Shown here in pieces: positions 1-8,124 of a stretch of 35,156 nt of DNA; the stretch's first letter is position 1; each line of letters opens with the position of its first letter. Position numbers and translations under genes: made by a program. The notes beneath the pieces are model-generated. The model was given only the letters and a program-made list of their open reading frames with translations, was not told the DNA's origin and did no database searches. Source of the DNA: an uncultured Candidatus Saccharibacteria bacterium (GTDB lineage: Bacteria > Patescibacteria > Saccharimonadia > Saccharimonadales > UBA6022); contig CAMLGO010000002.1 of the NCBI GenBank assembly GCA_946479665.1, forward strand, positions 1 through 35,156. The letters are read 5' to 3'.

Positions 1-138
1 CAAGCAAACCTATTCACCTATGCATACACCGTTAATCGTCCCGATGCGGCGGTACTCCTATCGCGCAAAGGTCTCGACGGCGTCGTCACCGACTACCCGG
101 ATAAAATCCTCAGAAAAATACAGAAAAAAAGCGCTTAA
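1..138 (+). CDS. Glycerophosphodiester phosphodiesterase, C-terminal end (partial)
   Basis: Only the last 45 codons are in the window; the gene enters from the left edge and ends in TAA. The visible end contains YTVNRPDAAVLLSRKG followed by LDGVVTDYPD, which matches the last beta-alpha unit of the GDPD TIM barrel (family pattern: W/Y-TVN, then GVDGIITD.P). GDPD enzymes hydrolyse glycerophosphodiesters to an alcohol and glycerol 3-phosphate. The active-site residues lie in the missing N-terminal part, so activity cannot be judged. Its stop codon overlaps by 4 bp with the stop of the convergent trxB gene, inside a shared terminator. The family call is fairly firm for such a short piece because the TVN and TD-P motifs are in the right order and spacing. 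Confidence 0.75.
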   Translation, partial: QANLFTYAYTVNRPDAAVLLSRKGLDGVVTDYPDKILRKIQKKSA

Positions 139-152
139 CCGCGCTTTTTTTC
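123..152. terminator. Bidirectional Rho-independent terminator overlapping two stop codons
   Basis: A perfect 12-bp inverted repeat (GAAAAAAAGCGC, then GCGCTTTTTTTC) surrounds a 6-nt loop TTAACC. Read on either strand it is a GC-containing stem ending in a run of seven T. The loop holds the stop codons of both converging genes: TAA of the GDPD gene at 136-138 and TAA of trxB at 137-135. It can therefore end transcription of both genes. Confidence 0.85.
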
Positions 153-1094
153 ATCAAGATATTCACGTATACTCAGTGCCGCACTGGCGCCCTCGCCAAC
201 TGCACTAGCGATCTGCATAGTTGCACCGCTTCGGACATCACCGCTAGCATAAACACCCGGCATAGATGTTTGCAAATGCGCATTGGTTTTAACGAGACCC
301 TGTTCATCGAGTTCGATATCACTGCCTGCAAGAAACTCCGTATTTGGCTTAAGGCCAACAAAAACAAAGACACCATCAGTTTCGAACAAAACCGGTTCGC
401 CACTCTTCGTTGCCCTCACCCCCGTCACCTTGCCCTCGGTTGCCACAATCTCGTCTGTCGTTGTGCCAAGATGAACGGTGATCTTACCTTCTTTCACCGC
501 CTCGTCAAGATCGTGCTGGAGCACTTCGCTTGCTTTAATAGTACTGCGAACTAATAGGTCGATGTGCGTCGTGAAGCGAGTCAAGAAAAGAGCTTCCTGT
601 AGTGCAGAATTGCCACCGCCAACAACAACAAGACGTTTGTCTCGGTAAAACGCGCCATCGCACGTTGCGCAGTAATGCACGCCGCGACCATAGTGCTCTG
701 CCTCACCAGGTACGCCAATTTTATTGTAATCACTACCAGTTGCAATAAGGACGGTCTTGGCGCGAACCTCTTCGCCATCAACAATCACTACCTTGTAGTC
801 ACCTTCGTCGCGAATGGCTGAAATCTCACCGAACTCGATCTGAGCGCCAAAGCGCTCGGCTTGTTTTTCTAACTGACCGGCAAGCGTGAGACCTTCGATA
901 CCATCCGGAAATCCAGGATAATTATCCACCTTGTCAGTAATGGCCGCCATGCCGCCAATAACGCCCTTCTCGTAAAGAACTGTATCGATATCTTCGCGTG
1001 TCGTATACACGGCAGCCGCAAGCGCACTTGGGCCGGCGCCGATCATTACTGTGTCGCGTACGTTAGTACTGCTGGGGTTGTTGCTGCTTTGCAT
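135..1094 (-). CDS. trxB: Thioredoxin reductase (NADPH, FAD-dependent)
   Basis: This is a cytoplasmic flavoenzyme of 319 residues, normal for low-Mr bacterial thioredoxin reductase, that passes electrons from NADPH to thioredoxin. The FAD-binding GAGPSA lies at residues 19-24, the redox-active CATC at 142-145 and the NADPH-binding GGGNSA at 159-164. The C-terminal FAD motif with VYASGDV is near residue 285. It is the second gene of a pair: its ATG at 1094 lies 32 bp inside the 3' end of the FKBP gene in another frame, so translation is probably coupled. The first 12 residues are polar and not conserved-looking. No alternative ATG stands before the FAD motif except one inside the first beta strand, which would remove part of it, so I keep 1094. 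No promoter of its own is visible; it should be read from the FKBP promoter. Confidence 0.95.
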   Translation of the reverse strand: MQSSNNPSSTNVRDTVMIGAGPSALAAAVYTTREDIDTVLYEKGVIGGMAAITDKVDNYPGFPDGIEGLTLAGQLEKQAERFGAQIEFGEISAIRDEGDYKVVIVDGEEVRAKTVLIATGSDYNKIGVPGEAEHYGRGVHYCATCDGAFYRDKRLVVVGGGNSALQEALFLTRFTTHIDLLVRSTIKASEVLQHDLDEAVKEGKITVHLGTTTDEIVATEGKVTGVRATKSGEPVLFETDGVFVFVGLKPNTEFLAGSDIELDEQGLVKTNAHLQTSMPGVYASGDVRSGATMQIASAVGEGASAALSIREYLDEKKRG

Positions 1095-1737
1095 ATAGTT
1101 TCATTAGCTCCTCTGATGGGGTTGGTTGTGCAATTGTTTCAGGTCTTGGAATGATCATGATAATGAACTTCAGTGGCGTATTAGCAGGAATGTCGGCACC
1201 CTGTCCGGTTGCGCCATACGCTTTGTCTGCCGGGATAGTCAGTTCACGCACACCGCCAACTTTCATACCATCCACTCCTTCAGTCCACCCAGTAATCACA
1301 CCGCCTGGAGCGACAGCAATCGGGGCCTTTAGCTTCTTTCCATCGATTGAACCGTCAAATACTTTTCCCGAAGGATTCCATCCAATATAGTAGGCGCTAA
1401 AACTAGACTCTTTTGTAATCGCCGCACCGTCGCCAACTTTTAGATCCTCTTTTTTAAGTTCTTTCACATCGCCCGCCGTAAATGCTGCCGGCTTTGAGCT
1501 GTATTGATTAAACGTAGTAAAATACTTCGCCGAAAGATCAGTGGCCTGGGCGTCTGCCTTCGCCTGGTATACCGTCGCCTCTTTCTGGTACTCAGCCATC
1601 AACTCCTGATAGCGAGCCTTATCACTCGCGGCGTTCTTTGGGGCAAGTACCATTGCCATGAATCCGCCTAGTGTTCCAATAGTAAGGGCACCGGCAATCA
1701 CCCATATGCCAATGCGTTGACTTTTTCGTGTCGCCAT
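1063..1737 (-). CDS. Membrane-anchored FKBP-type peptidyl-prolyl cis-trans isomerase
   Basis: A 224-residue protein with a basic N-terminus and one hydrophobic segment at about residues 9-31, without a clear signal peptidase site, so it is probably a signal anchor facing the cell exterior. A helical, charged linker follows (about 36-70). The FKBP domain covers about residues 96-200, with YIGWNPSGKVFDGS, then GGVITGWTEGVDGMKVGG and a late IPANTPLKFIIMI, the usual FKBP core. FKBPs catalyse proline isomerisation in protein folding; here the substrates would be exported proteins. The C-terminal tail is Gln-rich and overlaps the start of trxB. Upstream there is an extended -10 (1780-1788) and a GGGAG sequence about 11 nt before the ATG. 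The overlap with trxB suggests a joint envelope folding/redox role, but that link is inference. Confidence 0.9.
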   Translation of the reverse strand: MATRKSQRIGIWVIAGALTIGTLGGFMAMVLAPKNAASDKARYQELMAEYQKEATVYQAKADAQATDLSAKYFTTFNQYSSKPAAFTAGDVKELKKEDLKVGDGAAITKESSFSAYYIGWNPSGKVFDGSIDGKKLKAPIAVAPGGVITGWTEGVDGMKVGGVRELTIPADKAYGATGQGADIPANTPLKFIIMIIPRPETIAQPTPSEELMKLYAKQQQPQQY

Positions 1738-1779
1738 CTGAAATAAAACTCCCTATTCGTGAATTCAGTAATTGTATAT

Positions 1780-1788
1780 AGTATAGCA
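1780..1788 (-). promoter_or_regulatory. Extended -10 promoter of the FKBP-trxB operon
   Basis: On the minus strand this reads TGCTATACT: a TG dinucleotide, one base, then the hexamer TATACT. It lies 42 bp before the FKBP start codon. No good -35 hexamer is present at 16-18 bp, as is common for extended -10 promoters. The same nine bases occur before three other genes in this window. Confidence 0.6.
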
Positions 1789-1810
1789 TCAAACCCGTCT
1801 GTGCGCATAG

Positions 1811-1839
1811 TTGAGAGAAGTTAATTTACATGATAAAAT
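1811..1839 (+). promoter_or_regulatory. Sigma-70-type promoter of the PH-domain gene
   Basis: TTGAGA at 1811-1816 and TAAAAT at 1834-1839 are separated by exactly 17 bp, with an upstream TG at 1831-1832 that makes an extended -10. The predicted start is about 1846, giving a leader of roughly 40 nt that contains the AAGGTG ribosome binding site. Confidence 0.7.
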
Positions 1840-1886
1840 ATGTTTTGGTGAGTGCATCCTAGCACCAAGCACAAGAAAGGTGAATA

Positions 1887-2711
1887 ATGTCCGATAACGA
1901 CATCCCCACACCTAACACGGCCGAGTTACCCATCATTCCGAAGGGTGACATAATTTACAACCAAGAAGCAGAGGTGATAGACGAAGAGGCGACAGAAGAC
2001 GGGATCAATGACATAATTCCGGATCCTGCCAGCTTCAAGTACTTGGGAAGTCCGAAGCGAAAAGTTATCAAGCACGGCGATCAAAAACATCTCGTTATAT
2101 TGAGGTCGGAGATAACTGAACGCGGTGCCTTTGGTCGAAAGACCGATTGGAATAACAAGGTGCACGATCTTCGTTTGTTAAAAAACGGCCTCGTCGACCA
2201 TCGTCATGCGAGAAAAGTACCCTTCATTCCCCTTGATGACGAAGATGAAATCCGCTGTCTCATGCGACACAACTGGTGGTCTCATGGACCCAAGCAAGTC
2301 GTGCTGTTAGCAATCTGGCTTGTGGGAGTCGGTGCGCTTTCGATATCACTTGTTTTCGCGGATGTAGCTTGGGGGACCGCAATTGTAATTATCGAGGTAG
2401 CCTGGACAGTCTTCTGGGCGACTCGTTATTATCCAGTATGGATGCGATGGGCACACGACTGGATTATCGTGACGGACAAGAGATTAATATTAATCTACGA
2501 TCCACCCTTTAAGATAGTAGGTGATCAAAAAACAGTAATGCTGTCGTCGATCATTACAGTTGATGCACAAGACTCCAGCTGGTTCCAGAACATGATCGGC
2601 TGCGGATCTATGCAGGTCAGAACCGCAGACAAGGACCAGAACCTTGACGCGCTGCTCGTATACATAAATGAGCATAAGCGCGTGAGCGAGTTGCTCCTTA
2701 GCGCACGCTAA
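1887..2711 (+). CDS. Membrane protein with PH-like (bPH) domain
   Basis: A 274-residue protein with a long acidic, probably cytoplasmic N-terminal part (about residues 1-120, rich in Asp/Glu early), two adjacent hydrophobic helices at about 133-180, and a C-terminal domain. The C-terminal domain opens with DWIIVTDKRLILI and continues with a strand-rich stretch ending in a helix, the pattern of bacterial PH-like domains that follow membrane helices. Such proteins are membrane associated; no specific function is established for this subfamily. The start is supported by AAGGTG 4 nt before the ATG and by a good promoter. The gene stands alone between divergent and convergent neighbours and has its own terminator, so it is a single-gene unit. 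The fold assignment rests on pattern only. Confidence 0.6.
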   Translation: MSDNDIPTPNTAELPIIPKGDIIYNQEAEVIDEEATEDGINDIIPDPASFKYLGSPKRKVIKHGDQKHLVILRSEITERGAFGRKTDWNNKVHDLRLLKNGLVDHRHARKVPFIPLDDEDEIRCLMRHNWWSHGPKQVVLLAIWLVGVGALSISLVFADVAWGTAIVIIEVAWTVFWATRYYPVWMRWAHDWIIVTDKRLILIYDPPFKIVGDQKTVMLSSIITVDAQDSSWFQNMIGCGSMQVRTADKDQNLDALLVYINEHKRVSELLLSAR

Positions 2712-2720
2712 CCAGCTCCG

Positions 2721-2771
2721 AGAGAGCCCCGTTGATACATCCGTATCCGGGCGTGCTCCTCGGGGCTCTTT
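2721..2771 (+). terminator. Terminator after the PH-domain gene
   Basis: AGAGCCCCG (2723-2731) pairs perfectly with CGGGGCTCT (2761-2769) across a 29-nt loop that contains a further small hairpin (GATAC/GTATC). A short T-containing tail follows. The long loop and brief T run make it weaker than the others in this window, and on the minus strand no T run follows, so it probably serves only the plus-strand gene. Confidence 0.55.
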
Positions 2772-2782
2772 CATATCTCAGT

Positions 2783-3988
2783 CTAGGCAATATCGTTGAC
2801 GGCGTCACTTTTACGAGACGGTGCAAAGTAATCATCTTCAAGGACACGTTGCGCGCGCCAAACGCCAAGCGAAAGACCGATTGGCAAAATATCAGAGTAG
2901 CCCATAAGGTCGGCCATGCGACGAATAATCGAAGCGAGCCAGCCGCTAAGGCGTAGCTTACGCCATTCGAACACCGCCCAGTCCTCACCCACCGGTACAA
3001 CAACTGGAGGCATCACTGCTCGGTATTCTTTAAGCGGCTGCTTGTTCTTTGCGCGGCGAATATTACCCGTAACAAATAGTGCATCGTGCAAAGCTGTTTG
3101 CGCAAGACCTGTATACTGCGTTGCGGCATTATCACCAATAACATACACATCTTCAGCCGCGAGCATATGGCTATCAACAACCACGCGACCATTCGGTGCG
3201 AGCGTAAAATGCTGAGCATTTTCTTTATAGAATGGATGATTAGCTACGCCCGATGTCCAAATTACTGTCTGGCTTTTGATCGGCTTGCCACTTACGACAA
3301 GGTTATCAGCCGTGGCTGACTGCACCGCTTGGCCAGTTTGCACATTCACCCCTAATTTCTCAAGACGGGCTGCCACCTTGGCGCTTGTCACTTCACTCAT
3401 TTTCGGCAACACTCTAGGTGCAGCCTCAATAAGGCTGATATTAATATTGCTGTGAGTCACCCCGTAGTGCTTGCATAGCCGTTCTAAATATGAGCCGAGA
3501 GCGGCGGCAAGCTCAACCCCAGTCGGACCAGCTCCAACAATCACGTAATGCTTATCGATAGATCCTTGCTCGCTCAACTGGCTATATAGATGATGCTTGA
3601 GTTTCTTAATTTCAGCGGCCGATTTAATACCGAAGGCATACGTATCGAGCCCCTCAATACCGAAGTATGTCGTCACCGTGCCGAGCGCCATTATCAGTGT
3701 TTCATACGAATGGTCTACCCCTACTGAACTAGTCAAAACATGCTTCTTGGGATTGATATTCACAATTTCATCGAGCACCACGCGAATGTTATCTTTTCCG
3801 GCAAAAATCTGGCCAAGCGGCACCCACGATTGCGCATGGCTATGCCCTGTCGCAGTGCCATACAATGCAGGATAGTACTGAAAATCAGGCTTGTCACTAA
3901 TAAGTGTGATGTTGTTTTTTGAATCTTTAGCGAGCTCGAGCGCTGCCTTTACACCGCCAAAACCACCGCCAACAATTGTTATATTCAT
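2783..3988 (-). CDS. ndh: Type II NADH dehydrogenase (NDH-2)
   Basis: A 401-residue flavoprotein that oxidises NADH and reduces membrane quinone without pumping protons. The N-terminal FAD motif GGGFGG is at residues 7-12. A second Rossmann motif (VGAGPTGVELAAAL) near residue 150 binds NAD(P)H. VYVIGDNAA near residue 290 is the C-terminal FAD-contact motif of this family, followed by a Thr-Ala-rich helix. The end carries a basic, amphipathic segment (about 340-385) that usually attaches NDH-2 to the membrane face. It is the last gene of the cyo cluster, 20 bp after the small membrane protein gene. A GAAAAGAG stretch before the ATG could act as a weak ribosome binding site. Placement next to the quinol oxidase supports a respiratory NDH-2 rather than a soluble disulfide reductase of the same superfamily. 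Confidence 0.88.
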   Translation of the reverse strand: MNITIVGGGFGGVKAALELAKDSKNNITLISDKPDFQYYPALYGTATGHSHAQSWVPLGQIFAGKDNIRVVLDEIVNINPKKHVLTSSVGVDHSYETLIMALGTVTTYFGIEGLDTYAFGIKSAAEIKKLKHHLYSQLSEQGSIDKHYVIVGAGPTGVELAAALGSYLERLCKHYGVTHSNINISLIEAAPRVLPKMSEVTSAKVAARLEKLGVNVQTGQAVQSATADNLVVSGKPIKSQTVIWTSGVANHPFYKENAQHFTLAPNGRVVVDSHMLAAEDVYVIGDNAATQYTGLAQTALHDALFVTGNIRRAKNKQPLKEYRAVMPPVVVPVGEDWAVFEWRKLRLSGWLASIIRRMADLMGYSDILPIGLSLGVWRAQRVLEDDYFAPSRKSDAVNDIA

Positions 3989-4008
3989 GTATACTCTTTT
4001 CTGTTTGT

Positions 4009-4281
4009 TTATTTAGTGTGAACGAAATTACTGTCCGTACGTGCAAGCTTTACCCGCGCCATGACCGTTGTAGCTGAAACGATTGCAAGATACGCCACTC
4101 CCATGATACACGCTTCAATCATATGCGCCGGCACATTAACGACAAGGTAAAATCCAGTGCCGATGGTTGCCACAATCAACCCATAATTCATCGATAAGCT
4201 TTTTCGTGACGGGCGCAGATACGAATAAGCAGCGATGACGATGCTCGAAAGTGCAATTATAACGTGAAGTAAAACTATCAT
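4009..4281 (-). CDS. Small three-helix membrane protein in the cyo-ndh cluster
   Basis: I do not recognise a named family. From the ATG at 4281 the product is 90 residues with three hydrophobic helices at about 4-22, 33-50 and 54-74. The basic loop between helices 1 and 2 (RPSRKS) and the basic C-terminal tail suggest that both face the cytoplasm, placing the N-terminus outside. His6 at the start of helix 1 and His53 at the start of helix 3 would then lie on the same outer side. A TTG 36 nt further upstream (4317) is also in frame and would overlap cyoE by 20 bp. I prefer the ATG because the extra residues are polar and because TATACT lies exactly 6 bp before it. Its position between cyoE and ndh suggests a role in the same respiratory chain; this is inference. 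Confidence 0.7.
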   Translation of the reverse strand: MIVLLHVIIALSSIVIAAYSYLRPSRKSLSMNYGLIVATIGTGFYLVVNVPAHMIEACIMGVAYLAIVSATTVMARVKLARTDSNFVHTK

Positions 4282-4287
4282 ACTGCC

Positions 4288-4317
4288 AGTATACACGCTA
4301 CGGTAATAGTCCGCCAA
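4288..4317 (-). promoter_or_regulatory. Candidate internal promoter before the 90-residue membrane protein
   Basis: On the minus strand TTGGCG (4317-4312) and TATACT (4293-4288) are 18 bp apart, and the -10 box ends 6 bp before the ATG at 4281. Transcription would begin at or next to the start codon. The site lies over the end of cyoE and could give the small gene and ndh a supply independent of the main cyo promoter. Confidence 0.4.
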
Positions 4318-5164
4318 CGGTCAGCATGAGACATAGCAATAAAAGAATAAATAACGAAAACAGGAACATCTTTAGCGCCCATTTTTCATCAGTATCAGCG
4401 CTTAATCCACGCAGCCCTTTTACAAGCCACACACCCCCGGCCATTGTCATGATGACAAGATATACATAGCCAGTGTAGTTCGCGATTGTAAATGCCAGAT
4501 TGACGACTATAAATAATGCGACGTAACAGACGATCTGAATCTTCGTAGCATGCATGCCTTTTACAACCGGCAACACCGGAATCCCCGCGCTCATATAGTC
4601 GTTCCGTCGACGCATAGCGATTGCGTAAAAGTGCGGCATCTGCCACGTTACCAGTACGAGAAAAAGGAGGAGTGCCGCGAGATCAAGCTGATTTGCAAGT
4701 GCGGTATAGCCTGCCACCGGGGGTAGGCCGCCAGCGATCGCACCGACCAATGTACCATGGACCGTCTTTCGCTTTGCCACCCCATACAATACGATATACG
4801 AAATGTATGCTAAAACACCCATAGAGACGGTCAAAAGATTAGTACAAGCGGCAAGCACGCCAAACCCAATAGCTCCAAGCACAATCGTATAAACAAGCGT
4901 CGCCCTTGTAGAAATCGTTCCTGTTGCGGTTGCGCGCTTACTAGTACGCGCCATCTTTCTATCGATCCCACGATCAATGTGGTTATTCAGCACACACGCC
5001 GATGCAATCACGCATGCCGTTCCGATAACCACTCCCAAAAAGGACAGTAGCTTAAATTCACCCGTCTGCGCAAAAGCTAAAAAGAACCCCGCCATTGTCG
5101 CAATGACGTTGCTATATACAATACCCGGCTTCACCAATTGGTAGTATTTTTTGTACGCCTGCAC
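4298..5164 (-). CDS. cyoE: Heme O synthase (protoheme IX farnesyltransferase)
   Basis: A 288-residue polytopic membrane enzyme of the UbiA superfamily that attaches a farnesyl group to heme b, giving the heme O needed by cytochrome bo. About nine hydrophobic helices are visible. The prenyl-diphosphate/Mg2+ site is NNHIDRGIDRKMARTSKR at about residues 61-78, followed by the family's second polar loop with WQMPHFYAIAMRRRNDY around 175-190. Length fits the family. The start is GTG at 5164, sharing one base with the TAG stop of cyoD (TAGTG), with AAAGG about 10 nt upstream. This coupling and the gene order cyoABCDE make the assignment firm. Confidence 0.93.
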   Translation of the reverse strand: MQAYKKYYQLVKPGIVYSNVIATMAGFFLAFAQTGEFKLLSFLGVVIGTACVIASACVLNNHIDRGIDRKMARTSKRATATGTISTRATLVYTIVLGAIGFGVLAACTNLLTVSMGVLAYISYIVLYGVAKRKTVHGTLVGAIAGGLPPVAGYTALANQLDLAALLLFLVLVTWQMPHFYAIAMRRRNDYMSAGIPVLPVVKGMHATKIQIVCYVALFIVVNLAFTIANYTGYVYLVIMTMAGGVWLVKGLRGLSADTDEKWALKMFLFSLFILLLLCLMLTVGGLLP

Positions 5165-5538
5165 TAAAAGCCTTTATCACTTTGCTTAATCATAAATTCA
5201 TCCATCTGCTCCGAAGACATACCCATACCATAGTTCAGGTTGTACATAATCCAAAGCGATCCAAAGACAATCACGATCAACACCAGAAGTGTAAATAAGA
5301 ATACTGCCAGATTCCAGCGCGGTTTACTCTCCTGGCCGATATGAAGGAAGAAAATAAGTTGCACAACAAACTGAATAACCGCCAGCCCCATAAGGATAAG
5401 TATCGCTACTTCGTTCGTGAAGAGTTGGGCGGTCACAGCAACATACGCCATGACCGTAAGGCCGACGGCCAAAATAAAGCCGGTTACGTACAACCATACG
5501 GTTACTGCGGCAGATTGTCTTGGTATTAGCTTTGACAT
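5164..5538 (-). CDS. cyoD: Cytochrome bo quinol oxidase subunit IV
   Basis: A 124-residue membrane protein with three helices at about 13-35, 42-65 and 78-99, the size and topology of CyoD. The segment with QFVVQLIFFLHIGQE in helix 2 and WNLAVFLFTLLVL in helix 3 fits the family. CyoD is a small accessory subunit thought to help assembly of the copper-heme centre in subunit I. It follows cyoC after a 1-bp gap and shares one base with cyoE. The C-terminal tail, after helix 3, is rich in Met and acidic residues. Confidence 0.9.
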   Translation of the reverse strand: MSKLIPRQSAAVTVWLYVTGFILAVGLTVMAYVAVTAQLFTNEVAILILMGLAVIQFVVQLIFFLHIGQESKPRWNLAVFLFTLLVLIVIVFGSLWIMYNLNYGMGMSSEQMDEFMIKQSDKGF

Positions 5539-5539
5539 A

Positions 5540-6130
5540 CTACAAAGCCCCCATGAGATATACGATCGTAAAAATGAAAATCCAAATCACATCCAAGAAA
5601 TGCCAGAACATACCAAATAGTCCCAGCCGACGCTGCACGCCCGCCGTCAATCCACGATGCGCCACTTGCCAGCCAATAACAGTCAGCCAAAGGAGGCCCA
5701 TGGCGATGTGCGCGCCGTGCGTTCCAACAAGCGTAAAGAAAGCCGACAGGAAGGCACTCGACTGCCAGCCATTCCCCTCCATATTCAGCTTGGTAAATTC
5801 GATCAACTCAAGTGTAAGGAACGAAACGCCAAGCAGTGCAACACCACTAAGTCCCGCAAGCACCCATCGACGACGATTCTGCCGAGCGGCCAGCATCGTT
5901 AATCCGCAGATAAAACTGCTCGTCAGGAGAATCAATGTCTCCGCCAATACAAATGGCATATCAAAGATATCACGACCCGATACACCCCCGTACGTATTGC
6001 CCCGCAGAACAATATAGGTGGCAAACAAGCTACCAAACAAAACGCAGTCGGTCATGAGATAAATCCAGAAGCCAAGCTTGGTCGTACTCTCCTGAACGTT
6101 ACCGGCATGCACTACAGCAGTGTGACTCAT
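5540..6130 (-). CDS. cyoC: Cytochrome bo quinol oxidase subunit III
   Basis: A 196-residue protein with five hydrophobic helices, the short form of subunit III found in quinol oxidases. Recognisable stretches are [19 protein letters not shown] near residue 20, [15 protein letters not shown] near 137 and a final [17 protein letters not shown], all typical of the COX3 family. It stabilises the oxidase and bears no redox centre. Its ATG overlaps the TGA stop of cyoB (ATGA), so translation is coupled. Confidence 0.93.
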   Translation of the reverse strand: MSHTAVVHAGNVQESTTKLGFWIYLMTDCVLFGSLFATYIVLRGNTYGGVSGRDIFDMPFVLAETLILLTSSFICGLTMLAARQNRRRWVLAGLSGVALLGVSFLTLELIEFTKLNMEGNGWQSSAFLSAFFTLVGTHGAHIAMGLLWLTVIGWQVAHRGLTAGVQRRLGLFGMFWHFLDVIWIFIFTIVYLMGAL

Positions 6131-8124
6131 GAGTGCTGCTCCTTCATTCTATATTTAGTATCGAAGGCCTCGAGGTGCTTTGCGCTCACGACATACTCCG
6201 TATCATCATTGCTTGTTCGAACAATAACAGAAATAATAACACCAAGCAGCCCGACAAGTGCCAACCACCACATATGCCATATTAATCCAAAGCCGACCAT
6301 GAATGCGAACGCCGCAATAATAATGCCGATGCTACTATTCTTCGGGAGGTAAATATCCTGATAAATTGGCTTCTCTAACCGTTCACCACGATGCAGCGCC
6401 TGCTTATCTTCCCAAAACTGATCACGATGAGAAACAACCGGGGTAACGGCAAAGTTATAAAATGGTGCCGGTGACGGAACTGACCATTCAAGCGTTCGGC
6501 CATTCCATGGGTCGCCCGTACTATCACGATTTTTCTTACGCTGAATGATGCTAACGAGCAGCTGCAACAATTGCAACCCTATACCGATACAGATGATCAC
6601 GACACCAACACCAGCAACGATAAAGAGACCTTTCCAGCCTGTCGATACCTCATAGTGATCCAAGCGGCGCGTCGCACCCATTAAACCAAGTATGTAGAGT
6701 GGGAGGAAAGCCACTAAAAAGCCGACAGTCCAGCAATAGCTTGCATAACGGCCAAGTCGCTCATTGAGCGTAAAGCCAAAGATCTTCGGGAACCAATACG
6801 TCAAGCCGGCAAAGTACCCAAATACCACGCCGCCAATAATAACATTGTGGAAATGAGCAACGAGGAACAGGCTATTATGTACCTGGAAGTCGATGGCAGG
6901 CACCGCCATCAGTACACCCGTCACCCCGCCAATCGTAAAGGTCATGACAAAACTAAGGAACCACAACATCGGTGTTGAGAATTTAATTCGACCCCGATAC
7001 ATCGTAAAGAGCCAGTTGAATACTTTCACACCCGTCGGGATAGCGATGATCATTGTCGTAATACCGAAGAATGCGTTCACATTCGCTCCCGCCCCCATCG
7101 TAAAGAAGTGATGCAGCCAAACCACAAACGACAAGAACATAATAGCAAAAAGCGCCCAAACCATTGTTTTGTAGCCGAAGAGTTTCTTGCGCGCAAAGGT
7201 AGCCACAATTTCCGAGAAAATACCAAAAGCCGGCAAAATAAGGATATAGACTTCAGGGTGGCCCCACGCCCAAATGAGATTGATATACATCATTGGATTG
7301 CCACCGAAGTCGGACGTAAAGAAGTGCATACCCATTAGACGATCAAGTCCAAGCATACCGAGAGTAGCTGTCAGGATTGGGAAAGCGAAGATAATCAGTA
7401 CCGTCGTCACCAAAACACTCCAGGCAAAAATTGGCATTTTCATGAGTGTCATGCCCGGCGCACGCTTTTTGAGAATCGTCACCAAGAAATTAATACCCGA
7501 CAGCAAGCTGCCGACACCTGCAATCTGCAGCGCCCATATCCAATAATCCACCCCTGGGCCAGGACTATAGGCAAGTTCGGTTAATGGCGGATACCCCAGC
7601 CAGCCGCCCGGTGAAAAACCACCAAGCACCAGTGAAATATTTACAAGAATCATACCAACAACGAATAGCCATACACTCACAGAGTTTAAGAACGGAAAGG
7701 CCACGTCGCGTGCGCCGATAATAAGTGGCAGCACAAGATTAATCAGACCAAACATCAACCCCATCGCAACAAAGAAAATCATGATAGTACCGTGCGCAGA
7801 GAAGACTTGCTGGAAGGTATCCGATGTGACGATACCACTATGGTCGCCACTAGCGAGCGCTTGCTGAGCACGAATCATGAGCGCATCAGCAACACCGCGC
7901 AGCAACATAATAATAGCCACGATAATATAAACAGTACCGATCTTCTTGGCATCGAGCGTTGTCAGCCAATTTTTCCAAAGCCATGTCCATTTTTTAAAAT
8001 AGAAAAGTGCCGCCACAATACCCAGTCCGCCCAGTACCATGCCGCCAGCGCCAACCTGTGTAATAAGATCGTGTGGCAACGCCTCAAAACTTAGACGTCC
8101 CATAAAAATCTCAATTACATTCAT
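6127..8124 (-). CDS. cyoB: Cytochrome bo quinol oxidase subunit I (catalytic)
   Basis: A 665-residue heme-copper oxidase subunit that reduces O2 to water and pumps protons. Visible landmarks: [11 protein letters not shown] with the D-channel entry Asp, [12 protein letters not shown] with the CuB His, D-channel Glu and the Tyr that crosslinks to His, then LHHFFTMG with the other two CuB histidines. PTGVKVFNW carries the K-channel Lys, [11 protein letters not shown] holds the histidines for the high- and low-spin hemes, and GATRRLDHY the paired arginines near the heme propionates. About 15 hydrophobic helices fit the CyoB family. All residues needed for catalysis and for both proton channels of an A-type oxidase are present, so the enzyme should be active. 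It overlaps cyoA by one base and cyoC by four. Confidence 0.96.
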   Translation of the reverse strand: MNVIEIFMGRLSFEALPHDLITQVGAGGMVLGGLGIVAALFYFKKWTWLWKNWLTTLDAKKIGTVYIIVAIIMLLRGVADALMIRAQQALASGDHSGIVTSDTFQQVFSAHGTIMIFFVAMGLMFGLINLVLPLIIGARDVAFPFLNSVSVWLFVVGMILVNISLVLGGFSPGGWLGYPPLTELAYSPGPGVDYWIWALQIAGVGSLLSGINFLVTILKKRAPGMTLMKMPIFAWSVLVTTVLIIFAFPILTATLGMLGLDRLMGMHFFTSDFGGNPMMYINLIWAWGHPEVYILILPAFGIFSEIVATFARKKLFGYKTMVWALFAIMFLSFVVWLHHFFTMGAGANVNAFFGITTMIIAIPTGVKVFNWLFTMYRGRIKFSTPMLWFLSFVMTFTIGGVTGVLMAVPAIDFQVHNSLFLVAHFHNVIIGGVVFGYFAGLTYWFPKIFGFTLNERLGRYASYCWTVGFLVAFLPLYILGLMGATRRLDHYEVSTGWKGLFIVAGVGVVIICIGIGLQLLQLLVSIIQRKKNRDSTGDPWNGRTLEWSVPSPAPFYNFAVTPVVSHRDQFWEDKQALHRGERLEKPIYQDIYLPKNSSIGIIIAAFAFMVGFGLIWHMWWLALVGLLGVIISVIVRTSNDDTEYVVSAKHLEAFDTKYRMKEQHS

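Noticed and set aside
2490..3003. Antisense open frames of about 95-100 codons near the PH-domain and ndh gene ends
   Set aside because: They run opposite or out of frame to well-supported genes, cross the terminator, and show no recognisable domains or ribosome binding sites.
7108..8094. Plus-strand open frames opposite cyoB
   Set aside because: They lie opposite a fully conserved catalytic subunit gene and their predicted products have no domain-like features.
6127..8124. Recoding of TGA (as in some other CPR lineages)
   Set aside because: TGA is used as a normal stop with overlapping start codons (cyoB/cyoC, for example), and the long genes are uninterrupted under the standard bacterial code.
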